DNA from: Cytophagales bacterium
GTDB lineage: Bacteria; Bacteroidota; Bacteroidia; Cytophagales; Microscillaceae
NCBI GenBank assembly: GCA_013298075.1
Contig: JAAFJG010000008.1
Location: 1-64,000, forward strand
Length of the DNA stretch: 64,000 nucleotides
Direction: 5' to 3'
How positions within the stretch are numbered: position 1 is the first letter of the stretch; each line of letters opens with the position of its first letter. Below are positions 1 to 7,979 of the stretch, piece by piece. A program made the position numbers and the translations under genes. The notes under the pieces were generated by a model that ran no database searches, was not told the DNA's origin, and saw only the letters and a program-made list of their open reading frames with translations.

Positions 1-77
1 ATCTCTTTTCATAATAAATAGTATAAATAAATTATTTTTTCGCAAAAATAAAAAAAAATAGATAAATAAACTATTTT

Positions 78-383
78 TTAACTATATTTAATATTAAAAA
101 TACGTAAAAAAAATGTCGTTATCAAATCCATTGGGATTTTATATTTAGATTCAGAAAGTTCAATATATTCCCCACCGCTAAGTGGTGATAGCACATATAT
201 ACTATTATTTAAGGGATCAATGTTTAATTTTAACTTACTTTTAAAATAAACGAAGTTAGTAGATTCCATATTCACAACTTCTATGTTAGAATTTGATAAA
301 ATTTTACTATTTTCACGTTTTATTTGAGAATAAGTAATACCATCAACAAATAAAATCACTGGTTTTTCATTTGGATTGTTCAT
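78..383 (-). CDS. Small hypothetical protein, last gene of the GTPase operon
   Basis: A 101-residue protein of unknown function. I see no signal peptide, membrane segment or recognised motif. It begins with a polar stretch, has a hydrophobic strand (VILFVDG, about residues 9-15) and ends in a short hydrophobic segment (LITTFFLRIF). It starts 11 nt after the stop of the tail-anchored gene and is the third and last gene of a minus-strand unit that begins with the GTPase, so a shared function is likely. Its position in the operon is the main reason to accept it as real. Confidence 0.6.
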   Translation of the reverse strand: MNNPNEKPVILFVDGITYSQIKRENSKILSNSNIEVVNMESTNFVYFKSKLKLNIDPLNNSIYVLSPLSGGEYIELSESKYKIPMDLITTFFLRIFNIKYS

Positions 384-394
384 ATTTTTTTTAT

Positions 395-895
395 TTATTT
401 TAGGATCATTATAATTAGAAATATTAACGCTACTAACAATACTATCCCAACCCCAATTGTAAAAATGTTCTTTTTTTTTAAATTGTTTTCCAAATCAGAT
501 TTTAATTGATTTAATATTTTTTCGATATGTTCCTTATTTACTTCATAATCAGAAGTCTTTAAAGTTTCATCAATCATATCTTGCAAATCAGAACGAGTAT
601 TTTCTCGATAATTTTCCACTAAAATCATCATAGGCATAGTTCTACCATTTTCATCTAACTTTAATGTTTGTAATTTAATAAGATAAATACCTTTATTATC
701 TTTATCTTTAATAATTTTAAGATCATTAGAAGCATAAAATTCTTTTCCCTTTTCATCAATGTGAAACATCATTTTTGATATTTCTTTCCTGAGACTTTCG
801 GATTCTACTGAGATAAATTTACCATTTTTTAAAATTAGGTCACTTTCTTCAGTATTTGGATTTTGTATCCAAGCAGATAAATTAAAATCAAGCAT
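395..895 (-). CDS. Tail-anchored hypothetical protein
   Basis: A 166-residue protein with a polar, charged body and one hydrophobic segment at the extreme C-terminus (about residues 144-165, IFTIGVGIVLLVALIFLIIM), so it is probably a tail-anchored inner-membrane protein with its body in the cytoplasm. The region before the anchor (about 105-140) is rich in Lys, Glu and Leu and may form a coiled coil. It begins 20 nt after the GTPase gene and is followed after 11 nt by the 101-residue gene. The GTPase is also membrane anchored, at its N-terminus, so the two could meet at the membrane. I do not recognise the family. Confidence 0.7.
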   Translation of the reverse strand: MLDFNLSAWIQNPNTEESDLILKNGKFISVESESLRKEISKMMFHIDEKGKEFYASNDLKIIKDKDNKGIYLIKLQTLKLDENGRTMPMMILVENYRENTRSDLQDMIDETLKTSDYEVNKEHIEKILNQLKSDLENNLKKKNIFTIGVGIVLLVALIFLIIMILK

Positions 896-915
896 ATATT
901 TATTTTTTTTAATTC

Positions 916-1614
916 CTAACCAACCTTAAACATATTAAGTAATTCATGAACCATTTCTTGTTTTGCCTTATCATTTTCTAAACTTCCCATTAGGAAATCT
1001 CTTTTATTAGCACGTATTGGATTTAGCATAATAAGCCACCTATCCTCTATTAAACTATCTCTAAATTTAGTTCGTTCTATTTCAAAATCAACACTGAATT
1101 TAGATTTATCCTTATTAAATGCTCTGACTACTTTATCATAAGATACAGCCATTATGTTAAGTTTGTCCGTTCTCGCAGGATTATCTTCGTAAAATTGATT
1201 TATTAGGTTTAAATGCTCTCTAACTATGGATATATAGTTTGCTGCTGATTCCTCTCCAACAATTTCACTAAAAGTTTTAGAAATATCTATCATATAAAAG
1301 ATATAATCACTATCTTTCATAATACTTACCCATCTATCGCGAAAGTCTTGTGACCCACCAATATCTACCCCTTGCTTAATGTTCAAGGATAGATCATTTA
1401 ATTTATAAAGATTTGCTTTGGTTGTCTGCACAGCAGTAGCTCCAGTTAATTCACCACCAGTCAAAAAATTGTATAAAGTGGTTTTACCAGTACCACGTGC
1501 GCCTAATATGGCAAGTCTTTTACCACTAAGACGACTATAATAAGTTTTTGCTGTTAATCCAGTAATTAATGTTGCTACAGCAACACCAGCTATCCATAAT
1601 AAAGGTATTGGCAT
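916..1614 (-). CDS. Membrane-anchored P-loop GTPase
   Basis: A 232-residue protein with an N-terminal membrane segment (about residues 3-22) followed by a small G-protein-like domain. The P-loop is at residues 38-46 (GARGTGKTT) and a G3-type DxxG is at 84-87 (DIGG). The usual NKxD base-specificity motif is not obvious; the SYDK stretch near residue 160 is in about the right place but does not match, so nucleotide preference is uncertain. The domain resembles Ras/Arf-like bacterial GTPases, and membrane anchoring suggests signalling or membrane remodelling. It is the first gene of a three-gene minus-strand operon with two small unknown proteins. Function is inferred only from the GTPase fold. 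Confidence 0.8.
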   Translation of the reverse strand: MPIPLLWIAGVAVATLITGLTAKTYYSRLSGKRLAILGARGTGKTTLYNFLTGGELTGATAVQTTKANLYKLNDLSLNIKQGVDIGGSQDFRDRWVSIMKDSDYIFYMIDISKTFSEIVGEESAANYISIVREHLNLINQFYEDNPARTDKLNIMAVSYDKVVRAFNKDKSKFSVDFEIERTKFRDSLIEDRWLIMLNPIRANKRDFLMGSLENDKAKQEMVHELLNMFKVG

Positions 1615-1646
1615 GATTTCTAAAATTTTATGTTATAATTTTTATG

Positions 1647-1678
1647 CAAAGGTGAAACAAAATTTTGACAAAACCAAA
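1647..1678 (-). promoter_or_regulatory. Candidate promoter of the GTPase operon
   Basis: Read on the minus strand, TTTG (1678-1675) is followed after 20 nt by CACCTTTG (1654-1647). This is one mismatch from the Bacteroidota -7 box TAnnTTTG, with the normal spacing to the -33 box. It lies 33 nt upstream of the GTPase start. Confidence 0.45.
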
Positions 1679-1794
1679 TAAAACCAAAAATAATTTTACT
1701 ATTTTTTTATTTAGAGTTGTCAATGTTGAATATTTGATAAAATCGGACTAATAAATTTTGTTTTTTAGGAAAATGATTGAAAAACATCAACTCA

Positions 1795-1924
1795 AAAAAC
1801 ATAAAAAATTTTGGCTAAAGCCAATTATTAAATTTTTTATTATCCTCCAGATAAATCTGGAGGCAATTCAAAAGATTATTTTTTTATTTTATTTTTATTT
1901 CCTGTATAAATTCTCCAAAAATCA
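1795..1924 (-). repeat. Three-hairpin element, copy 1 (truncated, reverse)
   Basis: Holds hairpin 2 (TTGGCTAAAGCCAA, 1811-1824) and hairpin 1 (CCTCCAGATAAATCTGGAGG, 1844-1863), in reverse order relative to most copies. The stretch around 1910-1924 matches the left end of the element. Hairpin 3 and the right end are missing. With the inverted repeat at 1967-2061 it fills the gene-free stretch 1615-2107; no convincing gene lies there. Confidence 0.85.
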
Positions 1925-1966
1925 AAAAAAAATATTTAATTTTGCATCAAAAATAAAAAAAATAGA

Positions 1967-2061
1967 TACTGTCCCAATTTGATTGCAAATTTATTTTTAT
2001 GTTGATAAAAGTATCTATAACTATTTTGTTTTAAATCTCTTGCAACGGATTTGGGACAGTA
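1967..2061. repeat. Short inverted-repeat element (TACTGTCCC family)
   Basis: Imperfect 21-bp arms at 1967-1987 and 2041-2061 face each other (TACTGTCCCAA on the left, TTGGGACAGTA on the right) around about 53 bp of AT-rich DNA. The layout is that of a small non-autonomous insertion element, or of the joined ends of a deleted insertion sequence. A related single arm occurs at 46206-46225. Confidence 0.6.
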
Positions 2062-2107
2062 CCAACTTTTTAGGTTTGTGTCTTTTTTTATTTTGATTAT
2101 TTTTGGA

Positions 2108-4303
2108 TTATCTTATCATCAATAGTTCACGATATTTTGCCAAAGGCCACAAATTATCATCAACAATTAACTCTAATTTATCAGCCGCATAACGAATATC
2201 ATCAAACAAAGATTTTACATTATTTTCATAATCGACCGCTTTTTGTTTTGTATTTTCGATAAGATTTGCTTCTTTGCGTGCATCAATCATCTTTTTAACA
2301 CCCGATTGAATTGTGCCAATATATTTAGAAATATCACTAATTGCTTCTTTGACAGTGCTTGTCCCTTCAATATCACCCATACCAATTACCATCAAATTTT
2401 TGATGTTTTTAACCAATTCATTTTGATAAGCAATAGCCGCAGGAATAATTTGATTAAGTGCCAAATCACCCATCACACGTGATTCAATTTGTACTTTTTT
2501 GATATAATTTTCTAAATTGATTTCATATCTCGCCTCGACTTCTCTATGCGTCATAATGCCTAAATTTTCGAATAAATACAAAGATTTTTCAGAAATATAC
2601 GCATCTAACGCTTCTGGCGTAGATTTCACATTAGGCAAACCACGTTTTTGAGCTTCTTCTGCCCATTCTTGAGAGTAATTATCGCCTTCGAAAAGTATAT
2701 TTTTTGATTGTTTGATATAATCACGCAAAACATTGACAATGGCAACCTCTTTTTTATCAGTCAATTCAGAAGCTTTATCTACATCTTTTTTGAATTGTTG
2801 TAATTGATTGGCAACAATTGTATTCAAAACTAACATAGGTGCGGCACAATTCGCAGAACTTCCCACTGCTCTAAACTCAAATTTATTTCCTGTAAAAGCG
2901 AAAGGAGAAGTACGATTGCGGTCGGTTGTATCTAAAATAATTTGAGGAACTTTGTTAATTCCTAATTTCATATACAAATTATCACCTTTTTCGATTTCTA
3001 TGGTCGCATTATTTTCTAATTCATCTAATACTTTTTTCATTTCTGCTCCCGCAAAAATAGAAATAATAGCAGGTGGTGCTTCGTTGGCACCCAAACGAAA
3101 ATCATTGCCCGCAGTCGCAATGCTTGCACGCAACAAATCAGCATAATCGTGAACGGCTTTGACGGTATTGACAAAAAAAGTTAAGAATTGCAAATTTTCT
3201 TTTGCTTTTGAAGTCGGAGCTAATAAATTTTTACCTGTATTTGTACCCAAAGCCCAATTATTATGTTTGCCACTTCCGTTAATTCCTGCAAATGGTTTTT
3301 CGTGAAAAAGAACTTTAAAATTATGTCTTTCTGCTACTTTTTCCATTACGTCCATCAACAAAGTATTATGATCGACTGCCAAATTTACTTCCTCAAAAGT
3401 AGGAGCGCACTCAAATTGTGCAGGAGCAACTTCATTATGACGAGTGCGAATAGGAATACCTAATTTTTGTGCTTCGATTTCAAAATCGACCATATAAGCA
3501 CGCACACGCGAAGGAATTGAGCCAAAATAATGGTCTTCTAATTGTTGTCCTTTCGCAGGAGCGTGTCCAAAAACACTTCTTCCCGCCATCATCAAATCTG
3601 GGCGAGCATAAAATAATGCTTTATCTACCAAAAAATATTCTTGTTCTGCCCCCAAAGTAGCCACTACTTTTGTAATATCTTTATCAAAATATTCGCTACA
3701 AATAGCCGTTGCTGCTTTATCTACTGCAGAAAGTGCTTTTAATAAAGGCGTTTTATAATCCAATGCTTCGCCTGTATAAGAAACAAAAATCGTAGGAATA
3801 CATAAAGTTTTGCTTCCTTCTATTTCCATAATAAAAGCAGGCGAACTCGAATCCCAAGCCGTATAACCACGTGCTTCGAAAGTCGCTCTAATTCCTCCAC
3901 TTGGAAAAGAAGACGCATCAGGTTCTTGTTGTGCCAATGCTTCTCCTTTAAATTTTTCTAAGGCATTTCCTTTTATATCTATATCATAAAAAGCATCATG
4001 TTTTTCTGCCGTTGTGCCTGTCAAAGGTTGAAACCAATGTGTATAATGCGTTACGCCTTTGGTGATTGCCCAAGTTTTCATTGCTCCAGCAATAGCATCA
4101 GCCAATTCATTATCAATTTTAAGCCCTTGTTCTACTGCTTGATGTAGTTTTTTGTACGCATCAACACTTACATATTGTCGCATTGCATTGTCATTAAATA
4201 CATTTGTTCCAAAATAGTCTGAAACTTTTGGGGCAGGCATATTGACCTGTATTGTTGCACGATTTTGTGCTGTTTCTATTGCATTAAAACGCAAGATTGC
4301 CAT
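2108..4303 (-). CDS. glnN: Glutamine synthetase type III (GlnN)
   Basis: Makes glutamine from glutamate, ammonia and ATP in the cytoplasm, the main step of ammonium assimilation. The length (731 residues) is that of the GSIII class, against about 450-470 for GSI. Class features include FPSGGIRATFEARGYTAWD (133-151), LGAEQEYFLVD (217-227) with the catalytic-site Glu residues, HNEVAPAQFE, the ATP-site region GSGKHNNW and the RTSPFAFTGNKFEFR stretch. The gene stands alone, with no PII or ammonium transporter gene beside it. A remnant of a dispersed repeat separates it from the upstream restriction operon. The start codon is followed by MAILRFNAIE, the usual N-terminus for the family. Confidence 0.97.
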   Translation of the reverse strand: MAILRFNAIETAQNRATIQVNMPAPKVSDYFGTNVFNDNAMRQYVSVDAYKKLHQAVEQGLKIDNELADAIAGAMKTWAITKGVTHYTHWFQPLTGTTAEKHDAFYDIDIKGNALEKFKGEALAQQEPDASSFPSGGIRATFEARGYTAWDSSSPAFIMEIEGSKTLCIPTIFVSYTGEALDYKTPLLKALSAVDKAATAICSEYFDKDITKVVATLGAEQEYFLVDKALFYARPDLMMAGRSVFGHAPAKGQQLEDHYFGSIPSRVRAYMVDFEIEAQKLGIPIRTRHNEVAPAQFECAPTFEEVNLAVDHNTLLMDVMEKVAERHNFKVLFHEKPFAGINGSGKHNNWALGTNTGKNLLAPTSKAKENLQFLTFFVNTVKAVHDYADLLRASIATAGNDFRLGANEAPPAIISIFAGAEMKKVLDELENNATIEIEKGDNLYMKLGINKVPQIILDTTDRNRTSPFAFTGNKFEFRAVGSSANCAAPMLVLNTIVANQLQQFKKDVDKASELTDKKEVAIVNVLRDYIKQSKNILFEGDNYSQEWAEEAQKRGLPNVKSTPEALDAYISEKSLYLFENLGIMTHREVEARYEINLENYIKKVQIESRVMGDLALNQIIPAAIAYQNELVKNIKNLMVIGMGDIEGTSTVKEAISDISKYIGTIQSGVKKMIDARKEANLIENTKQKAVDYENNVKSLFDDIRYAADKLELIVDDNLWPLAKYRELLMIR

Positions 4304-4442
4304 AAAAATATTATTTTTATTAAAAATAGATTAAATTTCGATGCAAGTTTATGAAATAAATATGAAAAAACCAAAAAGTAGGGTGTTTTTTTAGGCAGTT
4401 TTTTAAAATTGTTTGTTTTTTTTGATTTTAGTTTTTAAATTG

Positions 4443-4462
4443 CCTCCAGATTTATCTGGAGG
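4443..4462 (+). repeat. Three-hairpin element, copy 2 (hairpin 1 only)
   Basis: An intact hairpin 1 (CCTCCAGATTTATCTGGAGG) preceded by TTGAATT-like sequence, without the rest of the element. It sits between the 3' end of the restriction gene and the glnN leader on the minus strand, where it could also end transcription of the restriction operon. Confidence 0.75.
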
Positions 4463-4479
4463 ATTATATAATAGTTGTG

Positions 4480-7452
4480 TTAATAATTGATTACAATTTC
4501 TTTGATTAAATCGACTATTTTATCATTGCTAAATTGTGTTTTAAATTCGATTTTTACTTTACCATCAAAAAACTTTTCGGCGTGTTTGATTTTAAATTTC
4601 TCTTCTTCTCGAAGTCCTTCTTCGTTATTGACATTTTTTGTTTCTACAATAAAATGTAGTTTTTGTTCTCCATCTTTAAATTTTAAAACATAAGCAAAAT
4701 CAGGCGAATAAGATTTACCACCTGCCACAGGAATTTTAATGGAGTTTTTAGGAATTTTTGTAAAAATAATCACTTCATCAATATTATTTTTGATATTTGA
4801 TTTTTCTAAATCCGAATCGTAATATAATTTATCAAACAAATAAGAAGTTGCCACATTTTCTTCTGAAAATAAAATGCCTACATCAGAAGCCGAAACTTCG
4901 CTTAATACTTTTCCATTTTCATCTGTTAATTTAGTTGGGTGAATATTATTGGAAACTTTTTTGTATTCAATACTAAATTTATCAATCGCATTTGCCATCA
5001 AATAATGTTCAAAATTTTGTTTGATAATTCGAATAGTTGTTTGATTCAAAAATTTGTTTATTTCTGTGTTTGCCTCAATCATCGATTGATGAAGTGTTTT
5101 GATATTGATATTTAATATTTTTGATAATTCTCTTAAAAAATCACTATATTTCATCGTTGAAATAGGTACGTTTTTTTGATTATAAATCGAATCAGGTTCG
5201 TTTACAACTGCTTTATTATCTATGATTTCAATTTTTGAAATTTTTTCGTTGATTCCATCTACAACAAAATTATTTTTTTGTGATTTTAAAAATGCCGTAA
5301 ACAACGTTTTAAAACTTATTTCATTTTCAAATTTATATTCTAAAATTACTTTTTCGTTTAGTTTTTCCCAAAGGTCTTTCAACTCTTGATATTTTTCTGT
5401 TCTTACAATAATTTTCTTTTTTGTATCAGTTTCTTTACGAATTTTATTAAAATTTACGCCTTCAAAAATACGTGGATAATTAGTTTTGATAAATTCAAAA
5501 CCACCTTCTTTGAAATCATTATTTCGTTTAATAATGCCTTCATTATCTAAAAATTCTAATAATTTTTCTTCCTCTGTAAATCTTTCAGGATATTTTTCAA
5601 GAATGATTTTAGTTAGTTCATTCAAATTTGTATATATTTTTTCGTAAGAAACCGCTCCCGATTTTTGATTGATTTCATTGACTAATTTATCTATAAAATC
5701 ACTTTCTGTAAAATCTACAGCATAATGAAGAAAAAATTGTTCATCTTTTACACGATTCCCGTATTCATTCACAGGCAAACGCAAACCGCGCCCAACTTCT
5801 TGTAATTTTGAAATTTCGCTGCCACTTGTGCGAAGTTTACAAATCTGAAATACATTTGGATTGTCCCAACCTTCGCGCAAAGTCCATTTTGAAAAAATAA
5901 ATCGTCTTGGATTTTCTAAACTAAGCATCGATTGTTTGTCGTGCAAAATTTCGTTTATTTCTTTTTCGATGGCTTCATCTTTTTCTGTATTATCTTTCGA
6001 AAAATAACCGCCGTGCGTAGTCGAAAGATTAAGCAATGTTTTTTTAAGATAGGATTTATAAAAAATATTTTCTTCCGTTTTTAATCGATTTTCTACTTCT
6101 GTTTTTATACAAATTTCAACAAAATTACGAATATATCCATTTTTATTTCTGTATTCATCTATATTATCAATAAAAAAAAGTGTCAATGGTTTTATTTTTA
6201 TATCTCTTGTTAATAAACTTTTCTCGATTTCAAAATGTCTTGCAATAGCACTTCGCATCATTGTTTCTTGTAATTTTGTTGAATACGAATAAGGATTTAT
6301 TTTATCACCTTTTTTCATTTCTAATCCATTAGACAAAATAACTGTACTTTTATTCAAATTTTCAATGGTCAAATCAGTCATTTCAGCGTGAATTTTTTCG
6401 AAACTTTCTGTTTTAGAAAGTTTTATTGTTTTATGTTTATCGTTTTCTATCAATTCAAAAGTGGCTTCTATGCCATCAGAATCAATAAATTTGACCGATA
6501 CATTTTCACCTTTTTCAAAATTAGAAATACAACCAGTAATTCCTTTCACCAAATTTTGATTAAATGCATCTACAGCCGTGAGTTGATAAATTAAATTATG
6601 ATAATCTTTTGTGTGAGTAATTTCTATTTTTTTGTTTAATATATTTTTTTGTTTCAATTCTTTATCAGGAAAAGTTGCTCCATAACGCAAAATAAATTGA
6701 GGTTTCATTTTTTGTACATTTTCCCAAGTTTTATTGCCCGTTCCAAATTTATGTGGCTCATCAATAATCATAAAAGGTTTGATAGCACCAATGGCATCAA
6801 AAGGAATAGTATATTTATCAAAAACACTTTTATCAAAACTTTTTTGCATCGTATCCGAGTTTATCATACCCGCATTAATAATCATTACCTGAATACTATT
6901 TTTTTCAAAACTTCCTGCATTCACAAAACTTGTAACGGCTGGCGGAATAAATGATTTTTTATTTTTATTATTTTTCTGACTTTCTACGATATGAAGATGA
7001 ATTATTTTGCCATATTGTTCTTTGAAATGCTCTCGACTGCTCTCTGATTTTAAAAAACTAATCGTTCCTGCTTTGATAGAAAGGGTAGGAACGACTATAA
7101 TAAATTTAAAAATACCATAGTTTTTATTGAGTTCAAAAATAGTTTTGGTATAAGTATAAGTTTTACCTGTACCTGTTTCCATCATTATATCGATAATATT
7201 ACTACCATTGATAGCGTTTTCTTTGATAAAATTATCTTCTTGTTTGGCTTTTACATTTTTATAATATTGTCCTGTTGGCAAAGTAATATTTTGAAAAACA
7301 TTTCCTTGTTTTTGAATTTTATTATAAATCGGATTCATAAAATTTTTATCTACTTCCGAAACCGAATGAAGTTCTAAATTTTCAAATAGTGCCAATGTAC
7401 TTTTTACGGCATTTTCTTGATGTGATAAGTTTTTTTCAAAATTAAAATTCAT
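4480..7452 (-). CDS. res: Type III restriction enzyme, Res subunit
   Basis: ATP-dependent helicase-nuclease subunit of a type III restriction system, which works in complex with Mod to cut unmodified DNA. At 990 residues it has the usual length. The SF2 helicase Walker A motif is TGTGKT (93-98), and motif II is DEPH (231-234), characteristic of Res subunits. An arginine-rich motif VI region is seen as QEVGRGLRLPV. The C-terminal PD-(D/E)XK endonuclease domain is intact, with D918 (YSPDFAY) and E937-T-K939 (VETKN). Its start overlaps the stop of the upstream GxxExxY gene by 4 nt (ATGA), so the two are translationally coupled. No inactivating change is visible. Confidence 0.96.
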   Translation of the reverse strand: MNFNFEKNLSHQENAVKSTLALFENLELHSVSEVDKNFMNPIYNKIQKQGNVFQNITLPTGQYYKNVKAKQEDNFIKENAINGSNIIDIMMETGTGKTYTYTKTIFELNKNYGIFKFIIVVPTLSIKAGTISFLKSESSREHFKEQYGKIIHLHIVESQKNNKNKKSFIPPAVTSFVNAGSFEKNSIQVMIINAGMINSDTMQKSFDKSVFDKYTIPFDAIGAIKPFMIIDEPHKFGTGNKTWENVQKMKPQFILRYGATFPDKELKQKNILNKKIEITHTKDYHNLIYQLTAVDAFNQNLVKGITGCISNFEKGENVSVKFIDSDGIEATFELIENDKHKTIKLSKTESFEKIHAEMTDLTIENLNKSTVILSNGLEMKKGDKINPYSYSTKLQETMMRSAIARHFEIEKSLLTRDIKIKPLTLFFIDNIDEYRNKNGYIRNFVEICIKTEVENRLKTEENIFYKSYLKKTLLNLSTTHGGYFSKDNTEKDEAIEKEINEILHDKQSMLSLENPRRFIFSKWTLREGWDNPNVFQICKLRTSGSEISKLQEVGRGLRLPVNEYGNRVKDEQFFLHYAVDFTESDFIDKLVNEINQKSGAVSYEKIYTNLNELTKIILEKYPERFTEEEKLLEFLDNEGIIKRNNDFKEGGFEFIKTNYPRIFEGVNFNKIRKETDTKKKIIVRTEKYQELKDLWEKLNEKVILEYKFENEISFKTLFTAFLKSQKNNFVVDGINEKISKIEIIDNKAVVNEPDSIYNQKNVPISTMKYSDFLRELSKILNINIKTLHQSMIEANTEINKFLNQTTIRIIKQNFEHYLMANAIDKFSIEYKKVSNNIHPTKLTDENGKVLSEVSASDVGILFSEENVATSYLFDKLYYDSDLEKSNIKNNIDEVIIFTKIPKNSIKIPVAGGKSYSPDFAYVLKFKDGEQKLHFIVETKNVNNEEGLREEEKFKIKHAEKFFDGKVKIEFKTQFSNDKIVDLIKEIVINY

Positions 7453-7841
7453 AATTTTATTTTTTTGTTTTCATTTGTAAATACTTTGCGTTTAAATTCG
7501 GGAGTTTGTCCAAAATTCAATAATAAACCTACTTCTATTTCCGTTGCTTTTAGGTAGTTGATAAGTTGTAATTCATGCACATAAGCCAATGTTTGACTTG
7601 CTTTTAATTCTAAAATTATTTTATTATCTATTATTATATCAGCGCGATACTCGCCCACTAAAATATTTTTATAATACACTTTAATAGGTTTTTCTGTTTG
7701 GCAATGTAAGCCTTGTGATTTTAGTTCACGATACAACGCATTTTTATAATCTTTTTCTAAAAAACCAAAACCTAATTCGTTATATACTTGATAAAATGTT
7801 TTGATTATTTTATCTGTAATTTCTTTGTGTAATAATTCCAT
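7449..7841 (-). CDS. GxxExxY family protein, PD-(D/E)XK-like
   Basis: A 130-residue protein of the GxxExxY family, which is widespread in environmental bacteria. The signature G26-F-L-E29-K-D-Y32 is present, followed by D68 (YRADIII) and E78-L-K80, which together form a PD-(D/E)XK-type nuclease core. It lies between mod and res, 138 nt after mod, and overlaps the res start by 4 nt, so it is part of the restriction operon. The family is usually found as single genes, so a place inside a type III operon is notable. Whether it cuts DNA or assists the complex is unknown. Confidence 0.92.
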   Translation of the reverse strand: MELLHKEITDKIIKTFYQVYNELGFGFLEKDYKNALYRELKSQGLHCQTEKPIKVYYKNILVGEYRADIIIDNKIILELKASQTLAYVHELQLINYLKATEIEVGLLLNFGQTPEFKRKVFTNENKKIKL

Positions 7842-7879
7842 TTTTTTATTTTATTTTATTTTATTTATATTTTTTTTTA

Positions 7880-7957
7880 GCACGCAGATAACACGGATTG
7901 AGCAGATTAATACAGATATACCAGCGAAAATCCGCTCAACCCGCGTTATCCGTGTGC
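7880..7957. repeat. Palindromic repeat of the AACACGGAT family
   Basis: Two 29-bp arms (7880-7908 and 7929-7957) are near-perfect reverse complements (GCACGCAGATAACACGGATT on the left) around a 20-bp loop, so the transcript would form a long hairpin. It lies inside the restriction operon between mod and the GxxExxY gene and may attenuate downstream transcription or protect the mod message. Related sequences occur at 39302-39350 and 61623-61670. Confidence 0.8.
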
Positions 7958-7979
7958 AAAAGTTGAATAGATTTTAACC

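Noticed and set aside
1-77. Possible first codons of a minus-strand gene running off the left edge (ATG at 12-10) with a TATTTTTG box at 50-43
   Set aside because: Only four codons are visible and no -33 box is seen, so a gene cannot be supported.
1758-1982. A 74-codon frame on the plus strand
   Set aside because: It reads through copy 1 of the three-hairpin element and AT-rich flanks and encodes low-complexity Lys/Phe/Ile sequence; not a gene.
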